Source: Anaerostipes sp. (GTDB lineage: Bacteria > Bacillota > Clostridia > Lachnospirales > Lachnospiraceae). From it: a stretch of DNA of 64,000 nucleotides. Location: the NCBI GenBank assembly GCA_028697725.1, contig JAQVEG010000009.1, positions 1 to 64,000 of the forward strand. Direction: 5' to 3'. The notes under the pieces were generated by a model. The model was not told the origin of the DNA. It saw nothing but the letters and a program-made list of their open reading frames with translations, and made no database searches. Both the position numbers and the translations under genes were made by a program. Positions within the stretch are counted from its first letter, which is position 1, and each line of letters starts with the position of its first letter. Positions 34,960 through 42,515 of this stretch are shown here, in pieces.

Positions 34960-36924
34960 TTACTGAATCAAATATTTGTATACTTCTACGTTTGATTTCA
35001 TTGCTTTTAATTTTGTTACTTTCTCATCTGTTTCTACTAGTGATACATATTCTTTATAGAATAATTGAATACGATGAATCTCATCTGGCATTTTTAATTT
35101 AAATCCTAATAAAAATACAATTTCAACTTTTTCGTCATCCCACATGACCGGTTCATCTAAAATTGCAATGGCAACCTTGGATTCCACTACTTCCTCTGGC
35201 GAACCATGAGGAAGACTAACTCCATTTCCTATGGCTGTCGTTGTTTTACTCTCTCTTTCAACAACACTCCCATGAAACTTTGATGTGACAAATCCTTTTA
35301 TCTCCATAGTGTCTGACATCTGTTTTAATAATTCATCCTTATTCTTTACCTTAACATTGGTAAAAATTAATTCTGGTGAAAATAATAGACAACACTCTGG
35401 TGAAAATGCATTACCTGTCTCTGGCACATTAACATTGAATGCATCCATATAGTTTCTAAGTTTAAGTAATCCTCGATCACTTAATACATCTGGTATTACT
35501 GCCACTTTTTCATTTTGTTCATCTATCGTTTTCTCTGAAATAATAATATCAAAGTCATTGTATTTTTCTGTTTTATACTCATGGGTACTGACAAACTCTA
35601 ATTCTCCAATCTCAGGAATTACTTTTCTAACCTTTTCCCGAATCAACTGCACATATCCTTTATTTGAATTTGTCAAAAGCAACACTTTATACTGATGTTT
35701 TTCACGCTCAATTGCCGCTTGAATATAAAGAACAATATATCCAATTTCATCTTCCGTCACTTTCAAATGATAATATTCATCAAACAAAATGCTAATTGCC
35801 CAGCTAGCACGAAATACATTTTTATATTCACTTTTAATAAAATTAATTAGTGAATTGTTTTGTGTTGTTCCATATTGAATTCTAAATATGGTTGGTCTTA
35901 GATGCAGAATCAAACTTTCTTTTAATTTCTCATCAGATTTTAAGTCAATCTCCAATATGTTTCCAATAATATTTAATAGTTTGTCTACAAATTCTACTAA
36001 TTTATTGTCGTACTTCTCCACCAATTCTAATGTAATATCCACTTCTGACATATCAATAAATTTAGAACACATAATTTGAATGGATAAAAACAAGATATCT
36101 TCCTTAGAAAATTTAACATGGAACATTTCTTCTAGCTTTTCAAAAATTGCAACTGTAAATGGATATTCATTATATTTTTGCAATAATTTAACTTCTTCTT
36201 CTTTATAATGAAGAGGGATATTATAATCTTTTCTCATATATGCCAGACAACAATAAATTAATATTTCGTAAAAAGAATCATCGGTAAATCTATAATTCCA
36301 TTCATTTTCTGTCTTAATAATTGTCTTACTCACCAAAGAAACATCCATATTTGGAAAGAAATAATTTAAATTTTTTCGTATTTCCTCCACAACACCGTTT
36401 CCCATAATAAGGTTTTTCAGTGCAACACGATATTCATTTTCATGACATTCTAGTCTATAGCCTTTATTTCTTTCATTTACAATTTTAATCTTGTAGACTT
36501 TCAACCAATCTTCACAACTCTTCATTACCTTTAACATGGTTGGAATACTTAAATACAATTGGTCTGCTATTTTTTGAGATGTTTTTGCTTCCCATGGCCT
36601 TAAACGAAAAAGAATCTTAAGTGTTTCATACATTCTTTCTTCAGGCTCATAATTAACAGTTGTAATTTCGTCTTGGTTTATTTCCATGGTCAATCGCAAT
36701 TTTTGCTCTTCCGTTGCTTCTAACCAAACCCCAACTCTAGGTTTTTTTTGAATTTCACCTAGATTACCTTGCATAAGATAATCATTTAATTCTGTTATTT
36801 TATTTCTGACAGATTTTTCTGATAAACCAACAGTTTTTGCAATAAAGTGTGTTGAAACAATCTCTCCATCTTTAATACATTTAAGTATCTGCTTCATGTA
36901 GATTTTTTCTTTCTTATGTTTCAT
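34960..36924 (-). CDS. PRD-type transcriptional regulator with EIIA domain
   Basis: A 654-residue MtlR/LicR-like regulator. Order: HTH (about 1-60), Mga-like HTH (about 70-135), two PTS regulation domains (about 180-285 and 295-395), an EIIB-like domain (about 405-490) and an EIIA domain (about 510-654). The EIIB-like domain reads VLLLTNSNKG where the phosphorylated Cys would be, so that site is lost. The EIIA His is kept in VSLPHGSPEE. It presumably senses PTS phosphorylation and controls the neighbouring PTS-aldolase genes. Confidence 0.9.
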   Translation of the reverse strand: MKHKKEKIYMKQILKCIKDGEIVSTHFIAKTVGLSEKSVRNKITELNDYLMQGNLGEIQKKPRVGVWLEATEEQKLRLTMEINQDEITTVNYEPEERMYETLKILFRLRPWEAKTSQKIADQLYLSIPTMLKVMKSCEDWLKVYKIKIVNERNKGYRLECHENEYRVALKNLIMGNGVVEEIRKNLNYFFPNMDVSLVSKTIIKTENEWNYRFTDDSFYEILIYCCLAYMRKDYNIPLHYKEEEVKLLQKYNEYPFTVAIFEKLEEMFHVKFSKEDILFLSIQIMCSKFIDMSEVDITLELVEKYDNKLVEFVDKLLNIIGNILEIDLKSDEKLKESLILHLRPTIFRIQYGTTQNNSLINFIKSEYKNVFRASWAISILFDEYYHLKVTEDEIGYIVLYIQAAIEREKHQYKVLLLTNSNKGYVQLIREKVRKVIPEIGELEFVSTHEYKTEKYNDFDIIISEKTIDEQNEKVAVIPDVLSDRGLLKLRNYMDAFNVNVPETGNAFSPECCLLFSPELIFTNVKVKNKDELLKQMSDTMEIKGFVTSKFHGSVVERESKTTTAIGNGVSLPHGSPEEVVESKVAIAILDEPVMWDDEKVEIVFLLGFKLKMPDEIHRIQLFYKEYVSLVETDEKVTKLKAMKSNVEVYKYLIQ

Positions 36925-37037
36925 TTTTACTCTCTCCTCTCTAAGATATAAACTAACCTTATCCCCTCCTTACATCGTTCATTCTTTCTTACATACAAAA
37001 TGTTATCACGTTTCTCTTATTTGAGATTATTGATTGT

Positions 37038-37055
37038 GGGCTTTTTAATGTGGTA
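37038..37055. promoter_or_regulatory. 18-nt motif upstream of the PRD regulator
   Basis: GGGCTTTTTAATGTGGTA on plus, the partner of 34423-34440. About 114 nt before the regulator start, a similar distance to that of the EIIB copy (about 95 nt). Confidence 0.55.
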
Positions 37056-37131
37056 GTTTTTTTAAATTATGTTGAAGTTTACGGTATTTGAATCCGGTAA
37101 TTTTTTATTTTAAATTCAGATACAAAACAAA

Positions 37132-37168
37132 ACCCAACGTCCGGTATATTACTCCTTAGACATTGGGT
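37132..37168 (-). terminator. Second hairpin in the PRD regulator leader
   Basis: On the minus strand ACCCAATGTC and GACGTTGGGT pair (10 bp, one G-T), followed by TTTTGTTTTG. The 17-nt loop holds AAGGAG. It may be a back-up terminator for the HAD gene or an attenuator in the regulator leader. Confidence 0.65.
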
Positions 37169-37221
37169 CTCCATATTCCTTATTCAATTCATTATTTTAA
37201 CATAACACAAACCTTTTTAAC

Positions 37222-37257
37222 ATAAAAGTAGGGAACACTATTTTTATCGTTCCCTAC
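37222..37257 (-). terminator. Terminator after the HAD gene
   Basis: GTAGGGAAC, a 12-nt loop and GTTCCCTAC, followed by TTTTATG on the minus strand. Confidence 0.85.
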
Positions 37258-37271
37258 TCCTAGCTTATTTT

Positions 37272-37922
37272 TTACATCTCTCTACACAACTTGATTGTAA
37301 TATCTCTCATGGATGTCACCACATGGTCTGCGTCATCCACCTTAGAAGATCCAAATTCTGTATTATGATACCCTATTGTTTTCATCCCCGCTTTTTTTGC
37401 GGCTGTAATTCCGTTGACAGAATCTTCTATGACAAGACAATCTTTCGGTAAAATATTAAGTTCTTCTGCTGCCCGCAAAAAAATCTCTGGATCTGGTTTC
37501 TGTCTTGTACACTCTTCTCCAGAGAGAAAAGCTTGAAAGCAATCTGTAATCTGAAAAGTTTCCACCACTTCTTTAATTTGTGACATGGTCGATGATGATG
37601 CTAAGGCTAGAGGTATTCCCTGACATTTTAAAATATGCAATAACTCTAACGCTCCATCAATTGACTTCATTCCTTCTTTTTCTAAAAGTTCTTTTCTAAA
37701 CTCATTCATCTGTCTGATGCCACTTTCTACAGTTAAATTCAAATCAAATTTTTTAATTACATCGGTCCAGTACCACCGACTGGAGCCACCAATATATTTA
37801 TTATTATACTCCATGGAAACCTGTTTTCCAAACTGTCCAAGTACCTTGTTAATTCCATAAAAATACCCTGGCTCAGAATCATAGATCACGCCATCCATAT
37901 CAAAAATAACTGCCTCTGCCAT
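37272..37922 (-). CDS. HAD-superfamily phosphatase/phosphoglucomutase-like
   Basis: A 216-residue HAD subfamily I protein with a four-helix cap. Motif I DMDGVIYDSE (residues 8-17), motif II ALASSS, motif III KPDPEIFLRAAE and motif IV VIEDSVNGI. The nucleophile Asp and acid/base Asp of the first motif are both present. It may dephosphorylate a sugar phosphate or act as a beta-phosphoglucomutase; the cap residues do not decide this. It ends the hxlB-hxlB-mtlD-hxlA operon, so a sugar-phosphate substrate from that pathway is likely. Confidence 0.85.
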   Translation of the reverse strand: MAEAVIFDMDGVIYDSEPGYFYGINKVLGQFGKQVSMEYNNKYIGGSSRWYWTDVIKKFDLNLTVESGIRQMNEFRKELLEKEGMKSIDGALELLHILKCQGIPLALASSSTMSQIKEVVETFQITDCFQAFLSGEECTRQKPDPEIFLRAAEELNILPKDCLVIEDSVNGITAAKKAGMKTIGYHNTEFGSSKVDDADHVVTSMRDITIKLCREM

Positions 37923-37936
37923 TTTATGCTCCTATC

Positions 37937-38563
37937 TTAAAGCATTGCATCCTTAATTGCTTTTGCTTCTGCTACAGGATCCTCTGCTTTAAAGATTGCA
38001 GATCCAACGATAACAATCTCTGGTTTAAGTGCCACATACTTATCAATAGTTTTGCTGCTGATTCCCCCTGCCACTGCAATTTCTGATTTCTTTGCATTTG
38101 CTTTCATGACTTCTAAATCTTGAATTGGTTCTCTTCCAATTGCCTGTTGGTCAGCTCCTGTATGCACTGCTAGAATATCAACTCCGATTTCTTCCATCTT
38201 TGCAATTCTTGTTTTCAAGTCCTCTACACAAATCATATCAACCACTAATTTTTTATCATGATCTCTTGCAGATTTTAATGCTGCCTCGATGGTTAGATTA
38301 TCTGATACTCCTAAAATTGTTGCATAATCTGCACCTGCTTCATATGCATTGCTTGCCTCAAAATATCCTCCATCCATGATTTTTAAATCTGCCAAGATTT
38401 CTTTATCTGGGAAAAATCTTCTAAATTCACGAATTGCTCTGTTTCCTTCTGTTAAACAAAATGGTGTTCCAATTTCAATAATATCAATATGCTCTGCTAC
38501 CCTGTCTGTAAATCTTAAAGCGTCTACCAAGTTCATCTCATCTAATGCTAATTGTAATTTCAT
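37937..38563 (-). CDS. hxlA: 3-hexulose-6-phosphate synthase
   Basis: A 208-residue TIM-barrel enzyme of the HPS/KGPDC family. The sequence follows HPS closely: MKLQLALDEMNLVDALRF, IEIGTPFCLTEG, ADLKIMDGGYFEA, VDMICVEDL, VHTGADQQAIGREPIQDL and VAGGISSKT. It joins formaldehyde to ribulose-5-phosphate, or runs in reverse to make ribulose-5-phosphate and formaldehyde from hexulose-6-phosphate. UlaD-type decarboxylases are relatives; pairing with two hxlB genes supports HPS. Confidence 0.88.
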   Translation of the reverse strand: MKLQLALDEMNLVDALRFTDRVAEHIDIIEIGTPFCLTEGNRAIREFRRFFPDKEILADLKIMDGGYFEASNAYEAGADYATILGVSDNLTIEAALKSARDHDKKLVVDMICVEDLKTRIAKMEEIGVDILAVHTGADQQAIGREPIQDLEVMKANAKKSEIAVAGGISSKTIDKYVALKPEIVIVGSAIFKAEDPVAEAKAIKDAML

Positions 38564-38587
38564 GTTACATCCTCCTATTTTTCCTGA

Positions 38588-39736
38588 TTATTTTTTTAAT
38601 TGTTTATATGCTTTGATTACTTTATCAAAAAGTGCTGTTCCTTCTTGAATTCCTGTATATTTTGTGATTGCCTTTTCGACTCCATTTTCTGCTACATACT
38701 GCAACAATTCTACAGATTGTTCATCTTCCTTTACGTCAAATAAAAATGTTGCTGCAACTCCTTTGGCAATCATATCATTTGGAAGACCTGCCTCTTCGCA
38801 CTGCGTTAGTGGTCCAACAAGACGGTCTGCAGCTCCTAATTTACGAATCGGTGATCTAGAAATACGAGCTACTGTATCTGTAATTCCTGGAGTAAGAAAA
38901 CGATTTAATGCAAAATCAATATACTCTTTCATTTCTTCTGCTGTAAATCCATGTTTCTTTGCCACAAGTGCACCAATTTGAGTCATAACATCTTTTGACA
39001 TTTCAACATTGGCTGAATCTGCAAAATAATCCTGAATAATTTCATATCCCATAACATGTGCCATATATCCTGACCATGCATGTCCACCGTTAATTACATA
39101 TAATTTTCTTTCCAAAAATCTTTGTAAATCGTCTGTATATTCTGCACCTTCTATTGGAAGTTTTGAAGAATCAACTAATTTATCAATCTCTACTGCAAGT
39201 TCATAGTCCTTTCCAGCTTCAATCCCGTCTCTTCCGTCACGATCTGTTCCAAATACCATACGATCCACTGCTGTGTTTGGAATCGCTGCCACCTGATCTA
39301 ATTCCTCTTCTGTAATCGTTCCTGTACCTAGAATTTCTTTCTTTAACATATCCCCACAGAATAATGCATTTTCACATGGAATTACATTTATTTTTTCTTT
39401 TCCTGCATCAAATCTAGCCTTTAAACCTGCCGCCAAGTTTCCAGCAATTTTAGGAAAATTATCTGCAAGCACTGCTGTCGTTACCAAGTCTGCATCTACG
39501 ATTACCTTTGTTACATCGTCTCCTTGTGTGATTGGAGATAATGCTGATACATTGTTAATTTCAATTTTTTTATAATCTTCTTCTATAATATATAGATAAT
39601 AATTATGATATTGATTTAACTCTTTGTTGACTTTTTCATTTACATCTACAAATATAATTTCATATCCACTGTTATGTAATAAATCTGCGATGAAACCACG
39701 TCCGATTTTACCTGCTCCAAAGTGAACTGCTTTCAT
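38588..39736 (-). CDS. mtlD: Mannitol-1-phosphate 5-dehydrogenase
   Basis: A 382-residue long-chain dehydrogenase oxidising mannitol-1-P to fructose-6-P with NAD+. The Rossmann start is KAVHFGAGKIGRGFI (residues 2-16). The catalytic region LYVINGGHAWSGYMAHVMGY carries the conserved His and Lys-proximal motif. Usual length. It is placed between hxlB and hxlA, 2.2 kb from the mannitol PTS genes, in an operon separated from them by the DeoR gene on the other strand. Confidence 0.93.
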   Translation of the reverse strand: MKAVHFGAGKIGRGFIADLLHNSGYEIIFVDVNEKVNKELNQYHNYYLYIIEEDYKKIEINNVSALSPITQGDDVTKVIVDADLVTTAVLADNFPKIAGNLAAGLKARFDAGKEKINVIPCENALFCGDMLKKEILGTGTITEEELDQVAAIPNTAVDRMVFGTDRDGRDGIEAGKDYELAVEIDKLVDSSKLPIEGAEYTDDLQRFLERKLYVINGGHAWSGYMAHVMGYEIIQDYFADSANVEMSKDVMTQIGALVAKKHGFTAEEMKEYIDFALNRFLTPGITDTVARISRSPIRKLGAADRLVGPLTQCEEAGLPNDMIAKGVAATFLFDVKEDEQSVELLQYVAENGVEKAITKYTGIQEGTALFDKVIKAYKQLKK

Positions 39737-39751
39737 AAAATTCTCCTTTTT

Positions 39752-40315
39752 CTATTCTAAATTTGTATGTCTTTCCATCATTTCTTCACTGCTTTGTCCT
39801 AAGTCCGCCATTAAATTCATAATGATACTATCGTAAACAAGCCATGTCATCTGCTCAAATAAATTTCCCATAGGCTGAATTGATTCTGCAGAATCCTTTT
39901 CATCGGCTCCTTTCTTTGGTGTAGCTCCAGGAACTTTGACAATTACTTCTGCCATCTCTCCAATTGCATGCTCTGGGAACATGGTAACCGTCGCAATCTT
40001 TGCTCCAACTCCCTGAGCTTTCTTTCCCATAACAATTAAGCTTTGAGTGCTTCCTGAACCAGATCCTAACACAATCAAGTCACCTTTTTTAATTGGTGGA
40101 CAAGAAATTTCTCCTACAAAATGCACATCAAATCCCATGTGTAATAGTCGGTTTGTAAATGCTCTTGCTGCAAGTCCTGATCTTCCAGCCCCTGCAAGAA
40201 ATATCTTATTTGCACTTTTTACAACATCCGCCATGGCTTGAATCTCTTCTTCTTTCACCATGTTTGAATACTTATTTAATTCTTCTGTAATTAGCTTTAA
40301 ATTCTTTGCTTCCAT
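39752..40315 (-). CDS. hxlB: 6-phospho-3-hexuloisomerase (copy A)
   Basis: A 187-residue SIS-fold isomerase interconverting 3-hexulose-6-P and fructose-6-P. SIS motifs: FLAGAGRSGLAARAFTNRL and LGSGSGSTQS, plus the HxlB tail motif SIQPMGNLFEQMTW and the closing ERHTNLE. It follows the second copy by 21 nt and is about half identical to it. Confidence 0.9.
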   Translation of the reverse strand: MEAKNLKLITEELNKYSNMVKEEEIQAMADVVKSANKIFLAGAGRSGLAARAFTNRLLHMGFDVHFVGEISCPPIKKGDLIVLGSGSGSTQSLIVMGKKAQGVGAKIATVTMFPEHAIGEMAEVIVKVPGATPKKGADEKDSAESIQPMGNLFEQMTWLVYDSIIMNLMADLGQSSEEMMERHTNLE

Positions 40316-40336
40316 TGGATGACAACCTCCTAATTC

Positions 40337-40900
40337 TTATTCCATATTGGCATGTCGCTTAAATAAATCTTTATCATCTTGATTGGTAATCTTCATTAAG
40401 TCCATGACCATTGCATCATATGTAATCCAACATAACTCTTCAAAAGAAGAACCTGATGCCTGTACTGTACCTGCACTGCCTTCTTGCCCTAAACATTTTT
40501 CTGTTACTCCTGGAATTTTAATGCTTGCATCTGCCATAGAACCAATTGTATTTTCAGGAAACATTGTCAACGTTGCAACTTTTGCTCCTTGATCCTTTGC
40601 TTTCTTTGAATTCGCTACCAAACTAGCTGTATTCCCTGATCCTGATCCTACAATCAATAAATCTCCTGCTTGAATGGATGGTGTTGTTGGCTCTCCTACA
40701 AAATAAACGATATATCCAAGATGCATCAATCGATTAGAAAACCCTCTTGCCGCAAACCCTGAACGTCCAGCTCCACCTACAAATATTCGCTTCGCTTCTG
40801 TAATTAGTTTTGTAACTGCTTCTAATTCTTCGTTATCAATTTGTTCTGCATTGTTCCTTAACTCATCTAGTATTGCAAAAATGTTTACTGCTTTCTTCAA
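40337..40900 (-). CDS. hxlB: 6-phospho-3-hexuloisomerase (copy B)
   Basis: A 187-residue paralogue of the next gene with the same SIS motifs (VGGAGRSGFAARGFSNRL, VGSGSGNTAS). The tail motif is altered (TVQASGSSFEELCW rather than SMQPMGS-like), so it may have a shifted specificity. TTG start with AGGAGG upstream. First gene of the operon hxlB-hxlB-mtlD-hxlA-HAD, with a strong promoter framed by an inverted repeat. Confidence 0.88.
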   Translation of the reverse strand: MKKAVNIFAILDELRNNAEQIDNEELEAVTKLITEAKRIFVGGAGRSGFAARGFSNRLMHLGYIVYFVGEPTTPSIQAGDLLIVGSGSGNTASLVANSKKAKDQGAKVATLTMFPENTIGSMADASIKIPGVTEKCLGQEGSAGTVQASGSSFEELCWITYDAMVMDLMKITNQDDKDLFKRHANME

Positions 40901-40948
40901 TATGTTTCCTCCTTTTGTGGTATAATGTGATATTTCTTTGTTTTATAC

Positions 40949-40980
40949 TGACATAGTATCATCATACCTCACATATGTCA
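40949..40980 (-). promoter_or_regulatory. Inverted repeat framing the hxlB promoter
   Basis: TGACATA (40949-40955) and TATGTCA (40974-40980) with an 18-nt spacer. The arms overlap the -10 and -35 hexamers, so a bound repressor would occlude RNA polymerase. The divergent DeoR gene is the obvious candidate. Confidence 0.6.
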
Positions 40981-40981
40981 A
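40953..40981 (-). promoter_or_regulatory. Promoter of hxlB-hxlB-mtlD-hxlA-HAD
   Basis: TTGACA (40976-40981), 17-nt spacer, TACTAT (40953-40958) on the minus strand. Confidence 0.82.
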
Positions 40982-41043
40982 TATAATGTTGTGGCTTTTT
41001 TCTTTCTTTTTCAGTATTTTGTTGTTTTTTGTGGTTTATTATG

Positions 41044-41072
41044 TTGACTGTGGTTTTCCCATGGGATACAAT
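41044..41072 (+). promoter_or_regulatory. Promoter of the DeoR regulator gene
   Basis: TTGACT (41044-41049), 17-nt spacer, TACAAT (41067-41072). It diverges from the hxlB promoter. Confidence 0.75.
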
Positions 41073-41093
41073 ATAAGAAAAAAGGAGTATATT

Positions 41094-41873
41094 ATGGGAA
41101 AATTAATCGCTGCAGAGCGTCAAAAAGAAATATTAAAAAAAGTTCAAGAATACGGAAGTGTAAAGATTAGTCAATTAGCCAGTACCTTTGATGTTTCTAT
41201 GGAAACAATTCGGCGAGATCTAGCTTATTTAGATGACATTGGTGCCGTTCAAAAAACACATGGTGGGGCAACTTCTGCCTTTGAATTTGGTGGTGCTCCA
41301 ATTGAATCAAGAATTTCCAAAGATTCTGATATTAAGAGAAAACTATGTGAAAAAGCACTGGACTATCTACCGTCTTCAGGTGTCATCTATATTGATTGTG
41401 GCAGTACCATGACTCACATGGCTCAACTCTTAAGTAAACAAAGTGGCCATACCATTGTAACCTCCTCTTTAAGCGTTGCTAACACTTTAATACATAGTGA
41501 TAATACAACCATTTTAACTGGTGGACAGTTAGATCCAAACAACTTATCCATGGAAGGATTCCAAACAACTAACTTTATTAACAATCTCAAAGTTGCTGTT
41601 TCCTTCTTGGGTACCAATGGCTTTGAACAACACAAAGGACCTGCTGTTTCTGCCTTTGCAGACGCTCAGACCAAGCAGTCAATTGTTCCAAACTCAAAGC
41701 AGGTTATTGTTATCTCTGACAGTTCAAAAGCAACCACATCTGCCTTAATTCAATATGCAAACTGGAAGGATATTGACTGTTTCATTACAGATAACCATCT
41801 CCCTTCCTCTATCTATCAAAAGATTAGTGAAGTAACCACTGTCATTCTTGTTGATATTGACGAAGCTAATTAA
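41094..41873 (+). CDS. DeoR family regulator of the hxl/mtlD operon
   Basis: The start MGKLIAAERQ (259 residues) has AAAGGAG before it; the longer frame adds a hydrophobic stretch that is promoter sequence. The DeoR HTH is at about residues 6-58 (ERQKEILKKVQEYGSVKISQ, then VSMETIRRDL and KTHGGA). The sugar-phosphate sensing domain (about 75-230) has the IDCGSTMTHMAQLL and SFLGTNGF-like segments. It is transcribed away from the hxlB operon and probably represses it in the absence of a sugar phosphate. Confidence 0.9.
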   Translation: MGKLIAAERQKEILKKVQEYGSVKISQLASTFDVSMETIRRDLAYLDDIGAVQKTHGGATSAFEFGGAPIESRISKDSDIKRKLCEKALDYLPSSGVIYIDCGSTMTHMAQLLSKQSGHTIVTSSLSVANTLIHSDNTTILTGGQLDPNNLSMEGFQTTNFINNLKVAVSFLGTNGFEQHKGPAVSAFADAQTKQSIVPNSKQVIVISDSSKATTSALIQYANWKDIDCFITDNHLPSSIYQKISEVTTVILVDIDEAN

Positions 41874-41883
41874 CTTATAGTTT

Positions 41884-41923
41884 AAAAAGGAACCTGTATC
41901 TATGTTGATACAAGTTCCTTTTT
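41884..41923 (+). terminator. Bidirectional terminator between DeoR and mtlF
   Basis: AAAAAGGAAC... pairs with ...GTTCCTTTTT over about 17 bp with one mismatch, flanked by A and T runs. Confidence 0.9.
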
Positions 41924-41952
41924 GTCGTCCCTTAGGACGGAAGGCAACAAAT

Positions 41953-42384
41953 TTATAAATCCCCATTTTCAAAAACATCTAGAATTTCTTCTGCTGTTTT
42001 TGCTCGTCTGATTTTTTCTATATTATCAACGTCAGAGCATGTAATTGCAATTTTCCCAAGCATTTCGATATGCTCGTCATTTTTACCTGCAATTCCTATA
42101 ATCACATAGGCTGTCTCTCCATCATAGTTTACTCCTTCTGGTACCTGTAATAATGAAATTCCAGACGCTTTAATTCTCTCTTCTGATTTGCAAATACCAT
42201 GCGGAATTCCCACATGATTTCCAATGTATGTACATGCCACCTCTTCTCTGGCAAGCATATCCTCGATATATTGCGGCTGCACATACCCATTATCTACAAG
42301 AATTTGTCCAGCTGTCTTAATTGCCTCTTCCTTTGAATTTAATTTTACATTTAATCTAATATTGCTCTTATCTAATATATTCAT
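41953..42384 (-). CDS. mtlF: PTS mannitol EIIA
   Basis: A 143-residue mannitol-type EIIA. The phosphorylated His is in GNHVGIPHGICKSE (about residue 62). It begins with MNILDKSNIRLN and ends in a short acidic tail. It lies 131 nt after mtlR. MtlA lacks an EIIA domain, so this is the matching phosphodonor. Confidence 0.93.
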   Translation of the reverse strand: MNILDKSNIRLNVKLNSKEEAIKTAGQILVDNGYVQPQYIEDMLAREEVACTYIGNHVGIPHGICKSEERIKASGISLLQVPEGVNYDGETAYVIIGIAGKNDEHIEMLGKIAITCSDVDNIEKIRRAKTAEEILDVFENGDL

Positions 42385-42515
42385 ACGTCGCTGTATCCCT
42401 TTCTTTTATGCCGGTTTTCTCTTTATTATTATAGTATTATCGTAAATGATATCTACTGTTTTGTCTATTTCTTCTAGTGCTATTTCTTGCACACTTTTTT
42501 TGACAAAATCTTATT

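Larger units (their letters stand above)
36925..37271 (-). other. Intergenic leader of the PRD regulator
   Basis: 347 nt without a gene. It holds the terminator of the HAD gene (37222-37257), a second hairpin (37132-37168), and the 18-nt motif shared with the EIIB leader (37038-37055). The ribosome site of the regulator is followed by AT-rich sequence. I see no convincing -35/-10 pair or sigma-54 site. Confidence 0.6.

Noticed and set aside
36925-37120. Sigma-54 promoter before the PRD regulator
   Set aside because: No TGGCAC-N5-TTGCA match was found, and the protein lacks a sigma-54 activator ATPase domain.
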